A stretch of DNA of 64,000 nt from NCBI RefSeq assembly GCF_001636545.1, contig NZ_JFHK01000006.1:1-64000 (forward strand), in the 5' to 3' direction. The notes beneath the pieces were generated by a model that had not been told where the DNA came from, did no database searches, and worked only from the letters and a program-made list of their open reading frames with translations. This DNA comes from Kosmotoga arenicorallina S304. GTDB taxonomy: Bacteria > Thermotogota > Thermotogae > Petrotogales > Kosmotogaceae. A program made the translations under genes and the position numbers. Position 1 is the stretch's first letter, and each line of letters begins with the position of its first letter. Of the stretch, positions 8,651-17,185 are shown one piece after another.

Positions 8651-9754
8651 TCAAATCAACCTGATCGGCATTATGATATACAGATATCCTTCCACATCAA
8701 CGGGATTCATTTGAAGAGGGCTGTTCGAATCAACAAAATTCAGTTCCACTTCTTCTGTGTCGATTTTTTTAATGGAATCTGCCAGAAACCTCGGGTTGAA
8801 GGCTATGAGAATGTCATCTCCCTCTTTCTTGACATCGAATTCCTCAGTAGATTCGCCGTGTTCGGGGCTCTTGGCTATAAGTTTGATGCTCTGGTCCTTC
8901 AATTCTATTTTGACAGATTCACTTCCCAATCTCGCGGCAATTGATGCTCTGCGCACAGCATCACTGAGCACAACGGTGTTTGCTATTACTCTTGTTTTGA
9001 AAGCCTTTGGCAGAACTTTTCGATAATCGGGGAATTCTGCATCCACAACTCTGGCAATCATTTCTATGCCATCAAAGTAAAATCCCACTTTAGCTCCATC
9101 ATAGACTATCCTGAGATCATCCGAGAGAGCTGTTTTGATACTTGATTGAAGATCTTTCATGCTTTTTAGTGTGAGAAGGAATCTATCCTCAATATCCGTT
9201 TCGATTTTCTCCTCAGCAAGAGCAAGTCTGAATCCATCAGCAGCGACCAACCTGAGATATCCACCTTGAATCTCCCAGTATACTCCGTTCAGGTTTCTCA
9301 TGAACTCATCCTTTGCGGCACAAAAGATGACACGGTCTATCATTAATTCAAGAACAGTTACAGATGTCTCTATTTCTATACCACCGTGCGTGGGTTCAAT
9401 TTCAGGGAACTGGTCTGGGGAAATTGTTGGAAGCACAAATTTACTCTTTTCCATTCTCACAATCAAATTGTTATCCTGAAGTTCAAAAATAATTTCACCT
9501 GAGGGAAGATTTCTTATGACTTCAAGGATGACCTTCGCTTCTACCACAAAAGCGCCTTCGCCATCTATATGCACAGGTGTCGTGACCGCTTTTATAGCGG
9601 TTTCAAGATCTGTGGCAAGCAATTCAATCTTTCCTTCGGCGGTTGTCCTAAAAAGAACACCGGAAAGCACTGGTTTCACGCTTTTTTGAGCGACGGCGTT
9701 GGCAACTGATTCAAGCCGGCTGAATATCTCTCCTCTTTCAATGGAAAATCTCAT
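8651..9754 (-). CDS. dnaN: DNA polymerase III beta subunit (sliding clamp)
   Basis: 367 aa with the three-domain clamp layout. N-terminus MRFSIERGEIFSRLESVANA and C-terminus ending in PVDVEGYLYIIMPIRLI, close to the canonical Y-x-x-MP-(I/M)R-(L/I). The clamp is a dimeric ring that tethers replicative and repair polymerases to DNA. GGAGGTGGCCTG precedes the ATG. No dnaA or DnaA-box cluster is seen alongside, so this does not mark an origin here. It is the first gene of the minus-strand run that continues through ispF into the pilus genes. Confidence 0.97.
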   Translation of the reverse strand: MRFSIERGEIFSRLESVANAVAQKSVKPVLSGVLFRTTAEGKIELLATDLETAIKAVTTPVHIDGEGAFVVEAKVILEVIRNLPSGEIIFELQDNNLIVRMEKSKFVLPTISPDQFPEIEPTHGGIEIETSVTVLELMIDRVIFCAAKDEFMRNLNGVYWEIQGGYLRLVAADGFRLALAEEKIETDIEDRFLLTLKSMKDLQSSIKTALSDDLRIVYDGAKVGFYFDGIEMIARVVDAEFPDYRKVLPKAFKTRVIANTVVLSDAVRRASIAARLGSESVKIELKDQSIKLIAKSPEHGESTEEFDVKKEGDDILIAFNPRFLADSIKKIDTEEVELNFVDSNSPLQMNPVDVEGYLYIIMPIRLI

Positions 9755-9780
9755 CAGGCCACCTCCTGCACTTGTCTTTC

Positions 9781-9811
9781 TTTATATTTTACCGCATTTT
9801 ACCATATAATA
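9781..9811. promoter_or_regulatory. Divergent promoter region between dnaN and nfi
   Basis: A/T-rich 70-bp gap between divergent genes. On the plus strand TATAAT sits at 9805-9810, 18 nt before the nfi start. On the minus strand two TAAAAT boxes face dnaN. No convincing -35 boxes were found for either direction, so exact positions are tentative. Confidence 0.35.
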
Positions 9812-9827
9812 TGAAATGGTGGTGATT

Positions 9828-10508
9828 ATGAATATTGTAAAATTCGAAAAAGTATCAGATTCCAGAGAAGCTATTATGCTTCAAAAGCAGCTTAAATCCC
9901 AGCTGATATTGGATCTTCCTAAAGCCTTTGAATTGAGAACAGTCGCGGGTGTAGATGTATCTTTTCCAGAACCGGGAATGGGGCTTTGTGTAATAATTGT
10001 GCTCTCTGCCACCACCCTTGAAATCATTGAACTTGCCCATCACTTTATGAAAGTGGAATTCCCATACATTTCCGGTCTTCTTTCTTTCAGGGAAGGGCCT
10101 ATATTCCTGGAAACACATGCCAAAATAAATAGCCAACCCGACCTATATTTCTTCGATGGACAGGGAACAGCCCACCCGAGAGGTCTGGGTCTGGCTTCAC
10201 ACATGGGCTTGCTTCTGGGGAAACCCAGTGTCGGGATAGCCAAATCTCATCTGTTCGGAAGTTACGAAAACCCCGGGCTTGATAAAGGTCAATGGTCTCC
10301 AATAAAGGATCACACAGGGAATATAATAGGAGCTGTTCTTAGAACGCGTACAGGGAAAAAGCCTGTTTTTGTTTCGCCGGGGCATTTGATAGATATAAAG
10401 CACTCAATCGAGCTAACGCTGAAATTCACTACGAAGTACCGCATCCCTGAGCCAACCAGGTTGGCACATATCTGGACCCAAAAATTGAAAAGGACTATCT
10501 CAATCTGA
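9828..10508 (+). CDS. nfi: Endonuclease V (deoxyinosine 3' endonuclease)
   Basis: 226 aa from the ATG at 9828, chosen because GGTGGTGATT precedes it. Endonuclease V nicks DNA one nucleotide 3' of deoxyinosine to start repair of deaminated adenine. Catalytic features of the family are visible: VAGVDVSF (Asp), PYISGLLSFRE (Glu; the wedge motif P-Y-I-x-G is also here) and FDGQGTAHPRGLGLASHMG (Asp and His). Length matches the family. The only plus-strand gene in the first 50 kb; it overlaps the 3' end of the ROK kinase gene tail to tail by 14 bp. Confidence 0.95.
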   Translation: MNIVKFEKVSDSREAIMLQKQLKSQLILDLPKAFELRTVAGVDVSFPEPGMGLCVIIVLSATTLEIIELAHHFMKVEFPYISGLLSFREGPIFLETHAKINSQPDLYFFDGQGTAHPRGLGLASHMGLLLGKPSVGIAKSHLFGSYENPGLDKGQWSPIKDHTGNIIGAVLRTRTGKKPVFVSPGHLIDIKHSIELTLKFTTKYRIPEPTRLAHIWTQKLKRTISI

Positions 10509-11442
10509 AATACACAATGGATGCTGCACCTTTGATGCCAGCATCTTCAACGAGTTCGCTTAAAGCAATCTCAAAAGTGTCCCAAAAAGATTCCATTACA
10601 TAGCTTTTGATCTTTTTTTCAATTTTTTCAAGAAGATAGTTTCCTGCTCGGCTTACGCCGCCACCGATAATAACAACGTTGGGATTGAAAATGTGAACAA
10701 ATCCAGCAATGCCAACAGCGAGAGCTCTGGTTGCTCTCTCGACCACCAGCTCTGCCAATTCATCACCGGATTTCGCTGAATCAAAAACGGCTTTGGCGGT
10801 AATTTCTTCATTGGCAAAAACACTGGAACGCGGATACCTTTTCCTGTATTCAATAACCAGCCTTACAATAGAGGTCGCTGAGGCCAGTGCTTCAAGGCAA
10901 CCATGAGAACCACAACCACAAAGAGGGCCGTCGGGTTCAATTATCACATGTCCCAGTTCGCCGCCAAAACCTTTACTTCCCGTTATCAACTCCCCGCGTG
11001 AGATAACACCTCCGCCAACACCGGTACCCAGAGTCAATGCAACTATGTTAGGAGCTCCTTTGAATTTTCCAAAGGCCCATTCTCCGAGGGCAAAAGCGTT
11101 GGCATCATTTTCAATGTAAGCCTTAAAGCCTGTCAACTCTTCGAGTTTTTCCGCGAGGGGAACGTTTTTCCAATCCTGAAAGTTAGGTGAAAAAATGACA
11201 ACTCCTTTTTCGCGGTCTATTGACCCGGGAGAGCCAACTCCGATTCCCAAAATATCGTTCCTCATGCCTTTTTCATCAACTAATTCATTGACTTTTTGAG
11301 CAATTCTCCTTATTACATCGTTACTTCCCTTTGAAACCTGCGTTGGAATGATCGCTTTTTCAACAATATGGCCATCATGATCTATGATCCCGATTTTTGT
11401 TTCTGTTCCACCGAGATCGATTCCTACCACGTAACTGCTCAT
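10495..11442 (-). CDS. ROK-family sugar kinase (probable glucokinase)
   Basis: 315 aa. N-terminal ATP-binding loop GIDLGGTETKIGIID, a sugar-binding NDANAFALGEW segment, the ROK signature region with GGELGHV, and the zinc-binding CGCGSHGCLEALAS. Such proteins phosphorylate glucose or related sugars with ATP, or act as repressors. No DNA-binding helix-turn-helix precedes the kinase domain, so an enzyme is favoured. It lies 12 nt downstream of rho and is probably co-transcribed. Confidence 0.9.
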   Translation of the reverse strand: MSSYVVGIDLGGTETKIGIIDHDGHIVEKAIIPTQVSKGSNDVIRRIAQKVNELVDEKGMRNDILGIGVGSPGSIDREKGVVIFSPNFQDWKNVPLAEKLEELTGFKAYIENDANAFALGEWAFGKFKGAPNIVALTLGTGVGGGVISRGELITGSKGFGGELGHVIIEPDGPLCGCGSHGCLEALASATSIVRLVIEYRKRYPRSSVFANEEITAKAVFDSAKSGDELAELVVERATRALAVGIAGFVHIFNPNVVIIGGGVSRAGNYLLEKIEKKIKSYVMESFWDTFEIALSELVEDAGIKGAASIVYFRLR

Positions 11443-11454
11443 TTCAAGCCCCTT

Positions 11455-12963
11455 TCAATATCTATTTTTGTGCATATCGATTAAATCCAAAAATTCTTCG
11501 TTATCCGAAGTTGAACGCAGTTTTTCCATAATGGTGGTCAATCCTTCTTCTTCACCGAGAGAAGAGACCATACGACGTAATATCCAGACCTTTTTGAGAA
11601 TTTCCGTAGGTAGCAAAAGTTCTTCCTTTCTTGTTCCAGAGAGATTTAGATTTATCGCCGGGAAAATTCGCTTGTTTGCCAATTGTCTTGACAATACCAA
11701 TTCCATGTTGCCAGTCCCTTTGAACTCTTCAAAAATTACCTCATCCATCTTGCTCCCGGTTTCAACAAGAGCTGTTGAGATTATCGTAAGGCTTCCGCCC
11801 TCTTCTATATTTCGTGCTGCTCCAAAGAAATATTTCGGTTTATAGAGCGCTGAGGGATCTACGCCCCCGCTGAGTAATTTGCCACTTGGGGGAACATACA
11901 GGTTATAGGCTCTTGCCAGCCTTGTAATACTATCCAGAAGCACCACGACATCATAACCGAATTCGACCATCCTCTTTGACATTTCAATGGTCATTTCAGC
12001 TACTCTAATCTGCTTCTCAGGGTGCATATCGAAGGGAGCGGCTATCACATAGGCATCAGTTGATCTCCTGAGATCGGTTACTTCTTCAGGCCTTTCATCA
12101 ATCAGGAGAATAATCCTCACCGTTTCCGGGTGATTGCTAGCGATACCATTTGCTATTTCTTTGAGAAGAGTTGTTTTCCCGGCTTTTGGCGGCGCGACTA
12201 TAAGCCCCCTCTGACCTTTGCCAACCGGAGAAAAAAGATCAATTATCCTCGTGCTTACGATTTCCTTTTCAGTCTCAAGAATAAACCTCTCATTTGGATA
12301 TATAGGGGTGAGGTTCTGGAAGCTTATCCTTTCAGAAGCCATATTGACGGGTTTCTGATTTATTGCTTCAATCCTCAGCAACGCAAAATATTTTTCGCCC
12401 TCTTTTGGCTTCCTTATTTGGCCTGCTACCCAATCTCCGGTGGTGAGATTGAATCTCCGTATCTGCGATTGGCTGACATAGATATCATTTGGGCTTGGCA
12501 AAAGGTTGTTTTCAAGGGTTCTGAGAAATCCATAGCCATTTTCAGTAACCTCAAGGATCCCGTGGTCGAAGAAATAGCCATAAGATTCCGTCTGAGCTTT
12601 GAGAATGGCAAAAATGAGCTCCTTTTTCGCCATCTGGGTATAGCCTGCGATTTCATATTTGCGTGCCAGTTTGTAGATTTCCCTGATGGGCATCTTCTGA
12701 AGTTGAGAAATATCAATTTCCACTTCACGGATGGTATCTTTTACCTTGTTGTTTTCTGCGGTTTCTGCTTGCGTTTCCTGGGAAGATGTCGGGGGTGTTT
12801 CTGACTGACTGGCAACGGGAGAAGTTTCCTCTTTTTCTGTCTTTTTCTTTTCATCGACAACCTTTGATTGCTCTGATGTTGATGTTGCTTGTTCGTTTTC
12901 AGCTGGTTCTGATGCTTTTTTTCTTCTGGGACTCAATTTAGTTGGCGCACAATTTTGCGCCAT
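11455..12963 (-). CDS. rho: Transcription termination factor Rho
   Basis: 502 aa. Hexameric RNA helicase that ends transcription. Seen: a charged, low-complexity N-terminal stretch (about residues 10-75), the Rho N domain (about 85-130), the cold-shock RNA-binding domain (about 135-215), and the RecA-like ATPase with PPKAGKTTLLKEIA (Walker A), VVLLDSITRLARAYN (Walker B), the Q/R loops (about 345-375) and GTGNMEL. The extra N-terminal tail makes it longer than E. coli Rho (419 aa). The ATG at 12963 is only one base after GGAGG, so a slightly downstream start is possible. It has its own promoter with an embedded palindrome. Confidence 0.97.
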   Translation of the reverse strand: MAQNCAPTKLSPRRKKASEPAENEQATSTSEQSKVVDEKKKTEKEETSPVASQSETPPTSSQETQAETAENNKVKDTIREVEIDISQLQKMPIREIYKLARKYEIAGYTQMAKKELIFAILKAQTESYGYFFDHGILEVTENGYGFLRTLENNLLPSPNDIYVSQSQIRRFNLTTGDWVAGQIRKPKEGEKYFALLRIEAINQKPVNMASERISFQNLTPIYPNERFILETEKEIVSTRIIDLFSPVGKGQRGLIVAPPKAGKTTLLKEIANGIASNHPETVRIILLIDERPEEVTDLRRSTDAYVIAAPFDMHPEKQIRVAEMTIEMSKRMVEFGYDVVVLLDSITRLARAYNLYVPPSGKLLSGGVDPSALYKPKYFFGAARNIEEGGSLTIISTALVETGSKMDEVIFEEFKGTGNMELVLSRQLANKRIFPAINLNLSGTRKEELLLPTEILKKVWILRRMVSSLGEEEGLTTIMEKLRSTSDNEEFLDLIDMHKNRY

Positions 12964-13032
12964 CCCTCCTTCCCTGAAATAAATTGGGGTAAGAACGTCT
13001 TGGAAAGAATTTCATTGTAGTAATTCATGTAT

Positions 13033-13061
13033 AATATATCACTTTTAGCTGCTAAAAGCAA
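13033..13061 (-). promoter_or_regulatory. Promoter of rho with palindromic spacer
   Basis: Reading the minus strand: -35 TTGCTT (13061-13056), 17-bp spacer, -10 TATATT (13038-13033), about 70 nt before the rho start. The spacer plus its edges contains the perfect 17-nt palindrome CTTTTAGCTGCTAAAAG (13042-13058), a plausible operator. Confidence 0.7.
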
Positions 13062-13075
13062 AAACAATCGAAGAG

Positions 13076-13100
13076 GAAAAATGGCTACCCGAAGGTAGCC
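13076..13100 (-). terminator. Rho-independent terminator after rplQ
   Basis: Minus-strand GGCTACC-TTCG-GGTAGCC (13100-13083), a perfect 7-bp stem closed by a UUCG tetraloop and followed by ATTTTTCC. It sits directly after the rplQ stop and closes the ribosomal supercluster. Confidence 0.9.
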
Positions 13101-13101
13101 A

Positions 13102-13554
13102 TCAATTTTCTTCGGCATTCGCCTCTTTCTCGGGTTTTACAAGCTGGAGTATAGATACCTCTGCGGCATCTCCTCTGCGGTGTCCTACCTTGACTATTCT
13201 GGTGTAGCCACCGTTCCTGTCCAGATAGCCAACTGCTATCTCATCACAGATCTTCTTGACGAGTTTCCTGTCTCCAAAATGCCTGTTAATCTCTCTCCGC
13301 AACGCAACATTTCTTGACTTGAGTGTTAGAACCTCTGGATCTGCTTCGCCCTTTTCTGCGATTTGCCTAGCACAGAGAGCGGCTTCTTTGGCTTTTGTAA
13401 TTATCGATTCAACAAAGGGCTTTACAACTTTTGCTTTTGTGGTTGTAGTCATAACAGTACCGTGTTCAAAGACCTCTCTGGCTAAATTTCTCATCAAAGC
13501 TACGCGCTGGCTATGAGGCCTGTTTAATTTTTTCTTATTATTTCTATGCCGCAT
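13102..13554 (-). CDS. rplQ: 50S ribosomal protein L17
   Basis: 150 aa. N-terminus MRHRNNKKKLNRPHSQRVAL and the motif GGYTRIVKVGHRRGDAAEVSILQLV are typical L17. It lines the peptide exit tunnel in the large subunit. The C-terminal Glu/Lys tail makes it longer than the E. coli protein (127 aa). Last gene of the alpha operon, 16 nt after rpoA, followed by a terminator. Confidence 0.97.
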   Translation of the reverse strand: MRHRNNKKKLNRPHSQRVALMRNLAREVFEHGTVMTTTTKAKVVKPFVESIITKAKEAALCARQIAEKGEADPEVLTLKSRNVALRREINRHFGDRKLVKKICDEIAVGYLDRNGGYTRIVKVGHRRGDAAEVSILQLVKPEKEANAEEN

Positions 13555-13570
13555 GCTTAGACCTCCTCGA

Positions 13571-14575
13571 TCATTCTTTCTTTAGCGTAAGATTGAATTT
13601 TTCCTTGAGCTGTTTCTTTACCTCTTCCATGGATTTCTCTCCAAAATTCCTGATTTTCAAGAGATCAGCTTCCGAACGATTGGTAAGATCTCCAATGGTA
13701 TTTATTTTATCCCTTTTCAGACAGTTCAGGGATCTGACAGACAGCTCAAGCTCTTCTATCTTCCTGGAAAGGACGGAATCTGTTTCAGGTTCCTCTATGA
13801 TGTCCTGTTGTTTTGGCTCTTCGGGCACGAGCAATTCAGTGTCCCCCAGGAAAGACTCTATGGTTTGTGGTTCCTGGCTGAGACTATTTGCAACAACCTC
13901 AAAGTGTTTGGTGAGAATATCGGTGGCTTTCAATAGAGCTTCTGAGGGCTTTATTGATTTCTTTGTCCACACTTCAAGTATTAATTTGTCGTAGTCCGTT
14001 CTTTTTCCTACACGAACATTTTCAGAAATGAAATTCACCTTCAAGACGGGACTAAAAATTCCATCTATGTATATCATCTCAACGTCCTGCTCCACTTCCA
14101 TTTCTGATACAGGAACAAAGCCTTTGCCGATCTCCGCAAAGAGCTCCATGTAAACCTCTGCTTCTTCATTCAAAGTGGCGATATATTGTGTCGGGTTCAC
14201 CACTTCCACACCCGTTGGTGTCCTGATGTCAGCCGCGGTAAGCACTCCAGGTCCTTTCTTATCGACCACGAGCTTCACGGGATCAGAAAATTCGAGAGCG
14301 GGTTTCAACTGCACTTTCTTCAAATTGAGGATTATTTCAAGAATGTCTTCCTTCACGCCCTCAATGACATCGTACTCATGATACTTATTTGGTATCTTCA
14401 ACCTGGTTATTGCCATACTGGGAATCGAAGAGAGCAGAACCCTTCTAAGAGCGTTCCCGATAGTAACCGCGTAGCCCCTTTCCATAGGGGAAAGTATGAA
14501 TTTTTCGTAATAACTGTTCGCATCTTCCTTACTCTCTTCAATCTTCAATGTTTTAGGCATTACAAATCCAATCAT
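13571..14575 (-). CDS. rpoA: DNA-directed RNA polymerase alpha subunit
   Basis: 334 aa. N-terminal assembly domain with GYAVTIGNALRRVLLSSIPS and a C-terminal UP-element/activator-binding domain (LSVRSLNCLKRDKINTIGDLTNRSEADLL...NFGEKSMEEVK). A Glu-rich linker at about residues 235-262. Start at 14575 (MIGFVMPKTLK) is in frame directly after a TAG; the ATG at 14560 is an alternative. The strong AAAGGAGGTG is 24 nt upstream, immediately before a 7-codon GTG frame that ends in the TAG abutting the rpoA ATG, so coupling through a tiny leader frame is possible. Confidence 0.97.
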   Translation of the reverse strand: MIGFVMPKTLKIEESKEDANSYYEKFILSPMERGYAVTIGNALRRVLLSSIPSMAITRLKIPNKYHEYDVIEGVKEDILEIILNLKKVQLKPALEFSDPVKLVVDKKGPGVLTAADIRTPTGVEVVNPTQYIATLNEEAEVYMELFAEIGKGFVPVSEMEVEQDVEMIYIDGIFSPVLKVNFISENVRVGKRTDYDKLILEVWTKKSIKPSEALLKATDILTKHFEVVANSLSQEPQTIESFLGDTELLVPEEPKQQDIIEEPETDSVLSRKIEELELSVRSLNCLKRDKINTIGDLTNRSEADLLKIRNFGEKSMEEVKKQLKEKFNLTLKKE

Positions 14576-14631
14576 CTAAAGGCCCAGTATAGGGCTCACA
14601 CCTCCTTTCAAGAAGGTAACATATACCTCCA

Positions 14632-15258
14632 TTACTTCGAATAGAGCTCAATGATAGACTGCAGATCGACAGGGATTTCAACTTCTTCTCTGTTCGGGAA
14701 TCTGACGAAGGTTCCCCTCGCTGCTTCAAAGTCGATTTCCAGCCATGGAGGTGTGGTTCTATCCTGCGCAGCTTCCATAGCTTCTTTCACAGGGACAATA
14801 TCTTTGCTCTTTTCTTTGAGCTCGACAATGTCACCCGGTTTCAGGAGATAAGAAGCCTTATTGACTTTTCTCCCATTTACAAGCACATGGCCGTGGTTGA
14901 CAAGCTGGCGCGCCTGTCTTCTGCTTGAGGCGAAACCCATTCTGAACACCGCATTGTCCAGTCTTGATTCAAGCAGCTTTATAAGAGCAGAGCCAGTTTC
15001 TTCCGCTTTTCTTGAAGCGATATCGAAATATCTTCTGAATTGTTTTTCCAATAACCCATACATCCTTTTGAGCGCCTGTTTTGATCTCAACTGCATACCG
15101 TATTGTGTCAGCTTTCTGGTGGCTGCTCCGTGCTGTCCCGGCGCGAAGGGTCTCTTCACCTGTGCGCACTTTGGGCTGAAACAGCGCTCGCCTTTAAGAT
15201 AGAGCTTAAAGCCTTCGCGTCTGCAAATCTTACATACTGATCCGGTGTATCTGGCCAT
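14632..15258 (-). CDS. rpsD: 30S ribosomal protein S4, zinc-binding type
   Basis: 208 aa. N-terminus has [23 protein letters not shown], the four-Cys zinc knuckle of C+ S4. The S4 RNA-binding domain ([25 protein letters not shown]) lies at about residues 95-160. Primary 16S rRNA binder that nucleates 30S assembly and often represses its own operon. Confidence 0.98.
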   Translation of the reverse strand: MARYTGSVCKICRREGFKLYLKGERCFSPKCAQVKRPFAPGQHGAATRKLTQYGMQLRSKQALKRMYGLLEKQFRRYFDIASRKAEETGSALIKLLESRLDNAVFRMGFASSRRQARQLVNHGHVLVNGRKVNKASYLLKPGDIVELKEKSKDIVPVKEAMEAAQDRTTPPWLEIDFEAARGTFVRFPNREEVEIPVDLQSIIELYSK

Positions 15259-15275
15259 CCATTTCCCTCCTCAAC

Positions 15276-15668
15276 TTATACTCTGCGTCTTCTTCTGGGC
15301 CTGCACCCATTGTGGGGGATTGGGGTAATGTCCTTAATTGAATCGATTGTTAATCCAGCAGCTTGAACAGTCCTGATAGCTGCTTCTCTTCCCGATCCAG
15401 GCCCTTTCACTTCAACGGATACTCTTGTGATACCCATTTTCAATGCCTCTTTGGCGATCTGGTCAGCTGCAAGCTGAGCTGCATAAGGTGTGGACTTTTT
15501 TGAACCAGAGTATCCAACAGTGCCTCCCGAACCCCAAAGGATTGTGTTTCCATCGGGATCCGTCAATGTAATGATAGTGTTGTTAAAGGTCGATTTTATG
15601 TGCATTACGGCTCGATCAATACTTAGCTTCTTTCTCTTTTTGGTGGTTGTTCTTTTCCTTTTGGCCAT
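15276..15668 (-). CDS. rpsK: 30S ribosomal protein S11
   Basis: 130 aa. Contains [11 protein letters not shown]-type motif ([19 protein letters not shown]), [11 protein letters not shown] and the C-terminal [18 protein letters not shown]. Part of the 30S platform near the mRNA exit site. Follows rpsM in the alpha operon. Confidence 0.98.
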   Translation of the reverse strand: MAKRKRTTTKKRKKLSIDRAVMHIKSTFNNTIITLTDPDGNTILWGSGGTVGYSGSKKSTPYAAQLAADQIAKEALKMGITRVSVEVKGPGSGREAAIRTVQAAGLTIDSIKDITPIPHNGCRPRRRRRV

Positions 15669-15683
15669 CTACGAACCTCCTTA

Positions 15684-16049
15684 TTACTTCTTTTTGATTC
15701 TGCTGGCCCTGGGGCCTTTTCTTGTACGTGCATTCGAGTGCGTCTTCTGGCCTCTAACAGGAAGCCCGGCTCTGTGCCTTACACCCCGGTAGCAGTTGAT
15801 TTCGATGAGCCTTTTGATGTTTCTGTCGAGCTCCTGTCTGAGTTCACCTTCCACCTTGTAATGGTCAGTGATATACTTGGAAATCTTACTTATTTCCTCG
15901 TCTGAGAGCTCTTTGACTCTCTTCTCGCCATTGATTTCTGTGCCTTGAAGTATTTCCTTTGCCCTGCTGGGACCAATTCCGTATATATAGGTCAATGCAA
16001 CGTGTACTTTCTTGCTGTTGGGCAATTCAACACCAACAATACGTGCCAT
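15684..16049 (-). CDS. rpsM: 30S ribosomal protein S13
   Basis: 121 aa. N-terminus [21 protein letters not shown], helix-hairpin-helix [11 protein letters not shown] and [20 protein letters not shown] near the end. Contacts the P-site tRNA and the 50S subunit at bridge B1. Confidence 0.98.
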   Translation of the reverse strand: MARIVGVELPNSKKVHVALTYIYGIGPSRAKEILQGTEINGEKRVKELSDEEISKISKYITDHYKVEGELRQELDRNIKRLIEINCYRGVRHRAGLPVRGQKTHSNARTRKGPRASRIKKK

Positions 16050-16063
16050 TCAGCGTTCCCTCC

Positions 16064-16180
16064 TTAACCCTGTCTCTGGTTATGTTTAGGGTTCTTTTCA
16101 CAAATTACCCATACTCTACCTTTTCGTTTGATTACTTTACAATGTTCGCATCTTTTTTTGACTGATGCCCTGACTTTCAT
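16064..16180 (-). CDS. rpmJ: 50S ribosomal protein L36, zinc-binding type
   Basis: 38 aa. Starts [20 protein letters not shown] and ends with [12 protein letters not shown], so the C-x2-C...C-x4-H zinc ligands are intact. Its start codon overlaps the infA stop (ATGA), indicating coupled translation. Confidence 0.98.
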   Translation of the reverse strand: MKVRASVKKRCEHCKVIKRKGRVWVICEKNPKHNQRQG

Positions 16181-16422
16181 TTCTGTTCTCCTCCCTTGTT
16201 TATCTTTTTTCTGTATACAATTCTGCCTTTGTTTAAATCATAGATGGACACTTCTATAACAACGCGATCTCCAGGGATCAGTCTTATGAAATTCTTTCTC
16301 ATTCTCCCTGAGATATGAGCAAGAATTACGTGCCCATTTTCAAGCTCTACCTTAAAAGTAGCGTTAGGCATCGACTCCAGTACTACACCTTCCATTTTTA
16401 TGACATCGTTCTTATCAGCCAT
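16177..16422 (-). CDS. infA: Translation initiation factor IF-1
   Basis: 81 aa OB-fold protein. [45 protein letters not shown] is characteristic. It occupies the ribosomal A site during initiation and modulates IF2/IF3. Placed between map and rpmJ, the common bacterial order. A short basic C-terminal extension is present. Confidence 0.98.
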   Translation of the reverse strand: MADKNDVIKMEGVVLESMPNATFKVELENGHVILAHISGRMRKNFIRLIPGDRVVIEVSIYDLNKGRIVYRKKINKGGEQK

Positions 16423-16431
16423 AAATACACC

Positions 16432-17184
16432 TCACAGCCTGGAAAGAATCCTTGATCCTTCCGCTTCGATAACAATCGTATGCTCAAAATGAGCCGCTTT
16501 GGTACCATCCTTTGTGACCACTGTCCACCCATCGGGAAGAACTGCGGTTTCAAAATGACCTTGAGAGATCATTGGCTCAATTGCCAGGGTCATGCCAGGC
16601 TGGATAACAATTCCGGTTCCTTTTACTCCATAATTGGGAATCTGTGGATCTTCATGAAGCCTTTTGCCAACTCCATGTCCTACATAGTCCCTGATTACGG
16701 AGAACCCTGCACTTTCAACAAAAGCCTGTATCGCATGGCCTATATCGCCTATGCGATTTCCCGGTTTAGCCTGTTCGATGCCAAGATCCAGCGATTTTTC
16801 GGTTACTTCCACAAGTTTTTTGCCCTCTTCGGTCTCGAAGTCGTCAACAACAAAGGTTCTGGCTGCATCGCCAAAGTAGCCGTCTTTCAAAACGCCACAG
16901 TCAACAGAAACCAGGTCCCCCCTTTTCAACACCTTTTCAGATGTGGGGAAACCATGGATAATCTCGTTGTTAACAGACACACAAAGACTATAGGGATAAT
17001 TGTTATATCCCTTGAATGCGGGAATCGCGTTTCTTTTAAGTATATGCTCTGTGGCGATTCTCTCAAGATCATAAGCAGAAACTCCGTCAGTTATGAACCG
17101 ACCTATCAATTCCAGTACTTCAGCTACGATTTTAGCAGAAAACTCAATTTTAAGAATTTCCTCTTTTGATTTCAGTCTGATCAT
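16432..17184 (-). CDS. map: Methionine aminopeptidase, type I
   Basis: 250 aa from the ATG at 17184, which follows GGAG at good spacing and sits one base after the adk stop; the longer frame reaches into adk. Removes the initiator Met from nascent proteins. Metal ligands are visible: VSVDCGVLKDGYFGDAA (two Asp), GHGVGKRLHEDP (His), AIEPMI (Glu) and FEHTIVI (Glu). Type Ia length without an N-terminal extension. Confidence 0.97.
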   Translation of the reverse strand: MIRLKSKEEILKIEFSAKIVAEVLELIGRFITDGVSAYDLERIATEHILKRNAIPAFKGYNNYPYSLCVSVNNEIIHGFPTSEKVLKRGDLVSVDCGVLKDGYFGDAARTFVVDDFETEEGKKLVEVTEKSLDLGIEQAKPGNRIGDIGHAIQAFVESAGFSVIRDYVGHGVGKRLHEDPQIPNYGVKGTGIVIQPGMTLAIEPMISQGHFETAVLPDGWTVVTKDGTKAAHFEHTIVIEAEGSRILSRL

Positions 17185-17185
17185 A

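Noticed and set aside
9755-9827. Possible replication origin beside dnaN
   Set aside because: No dnaA, no cluster of TTATCCACA-like boxes and no AT-rich unwinding repeats; the 70-bp gap only fits divergent promoters.
12130-12804. 224-aa plus-strand open frame opposite rho
   Set aside because: Shadow of the rho coding frame; composition atypical and no ribosome-binding site.
16480-17169. 229-aa plus-strand open frame opposite map
   Set aside because: Shadow of map, whose metal-binding motifs are all present on the minus strand.
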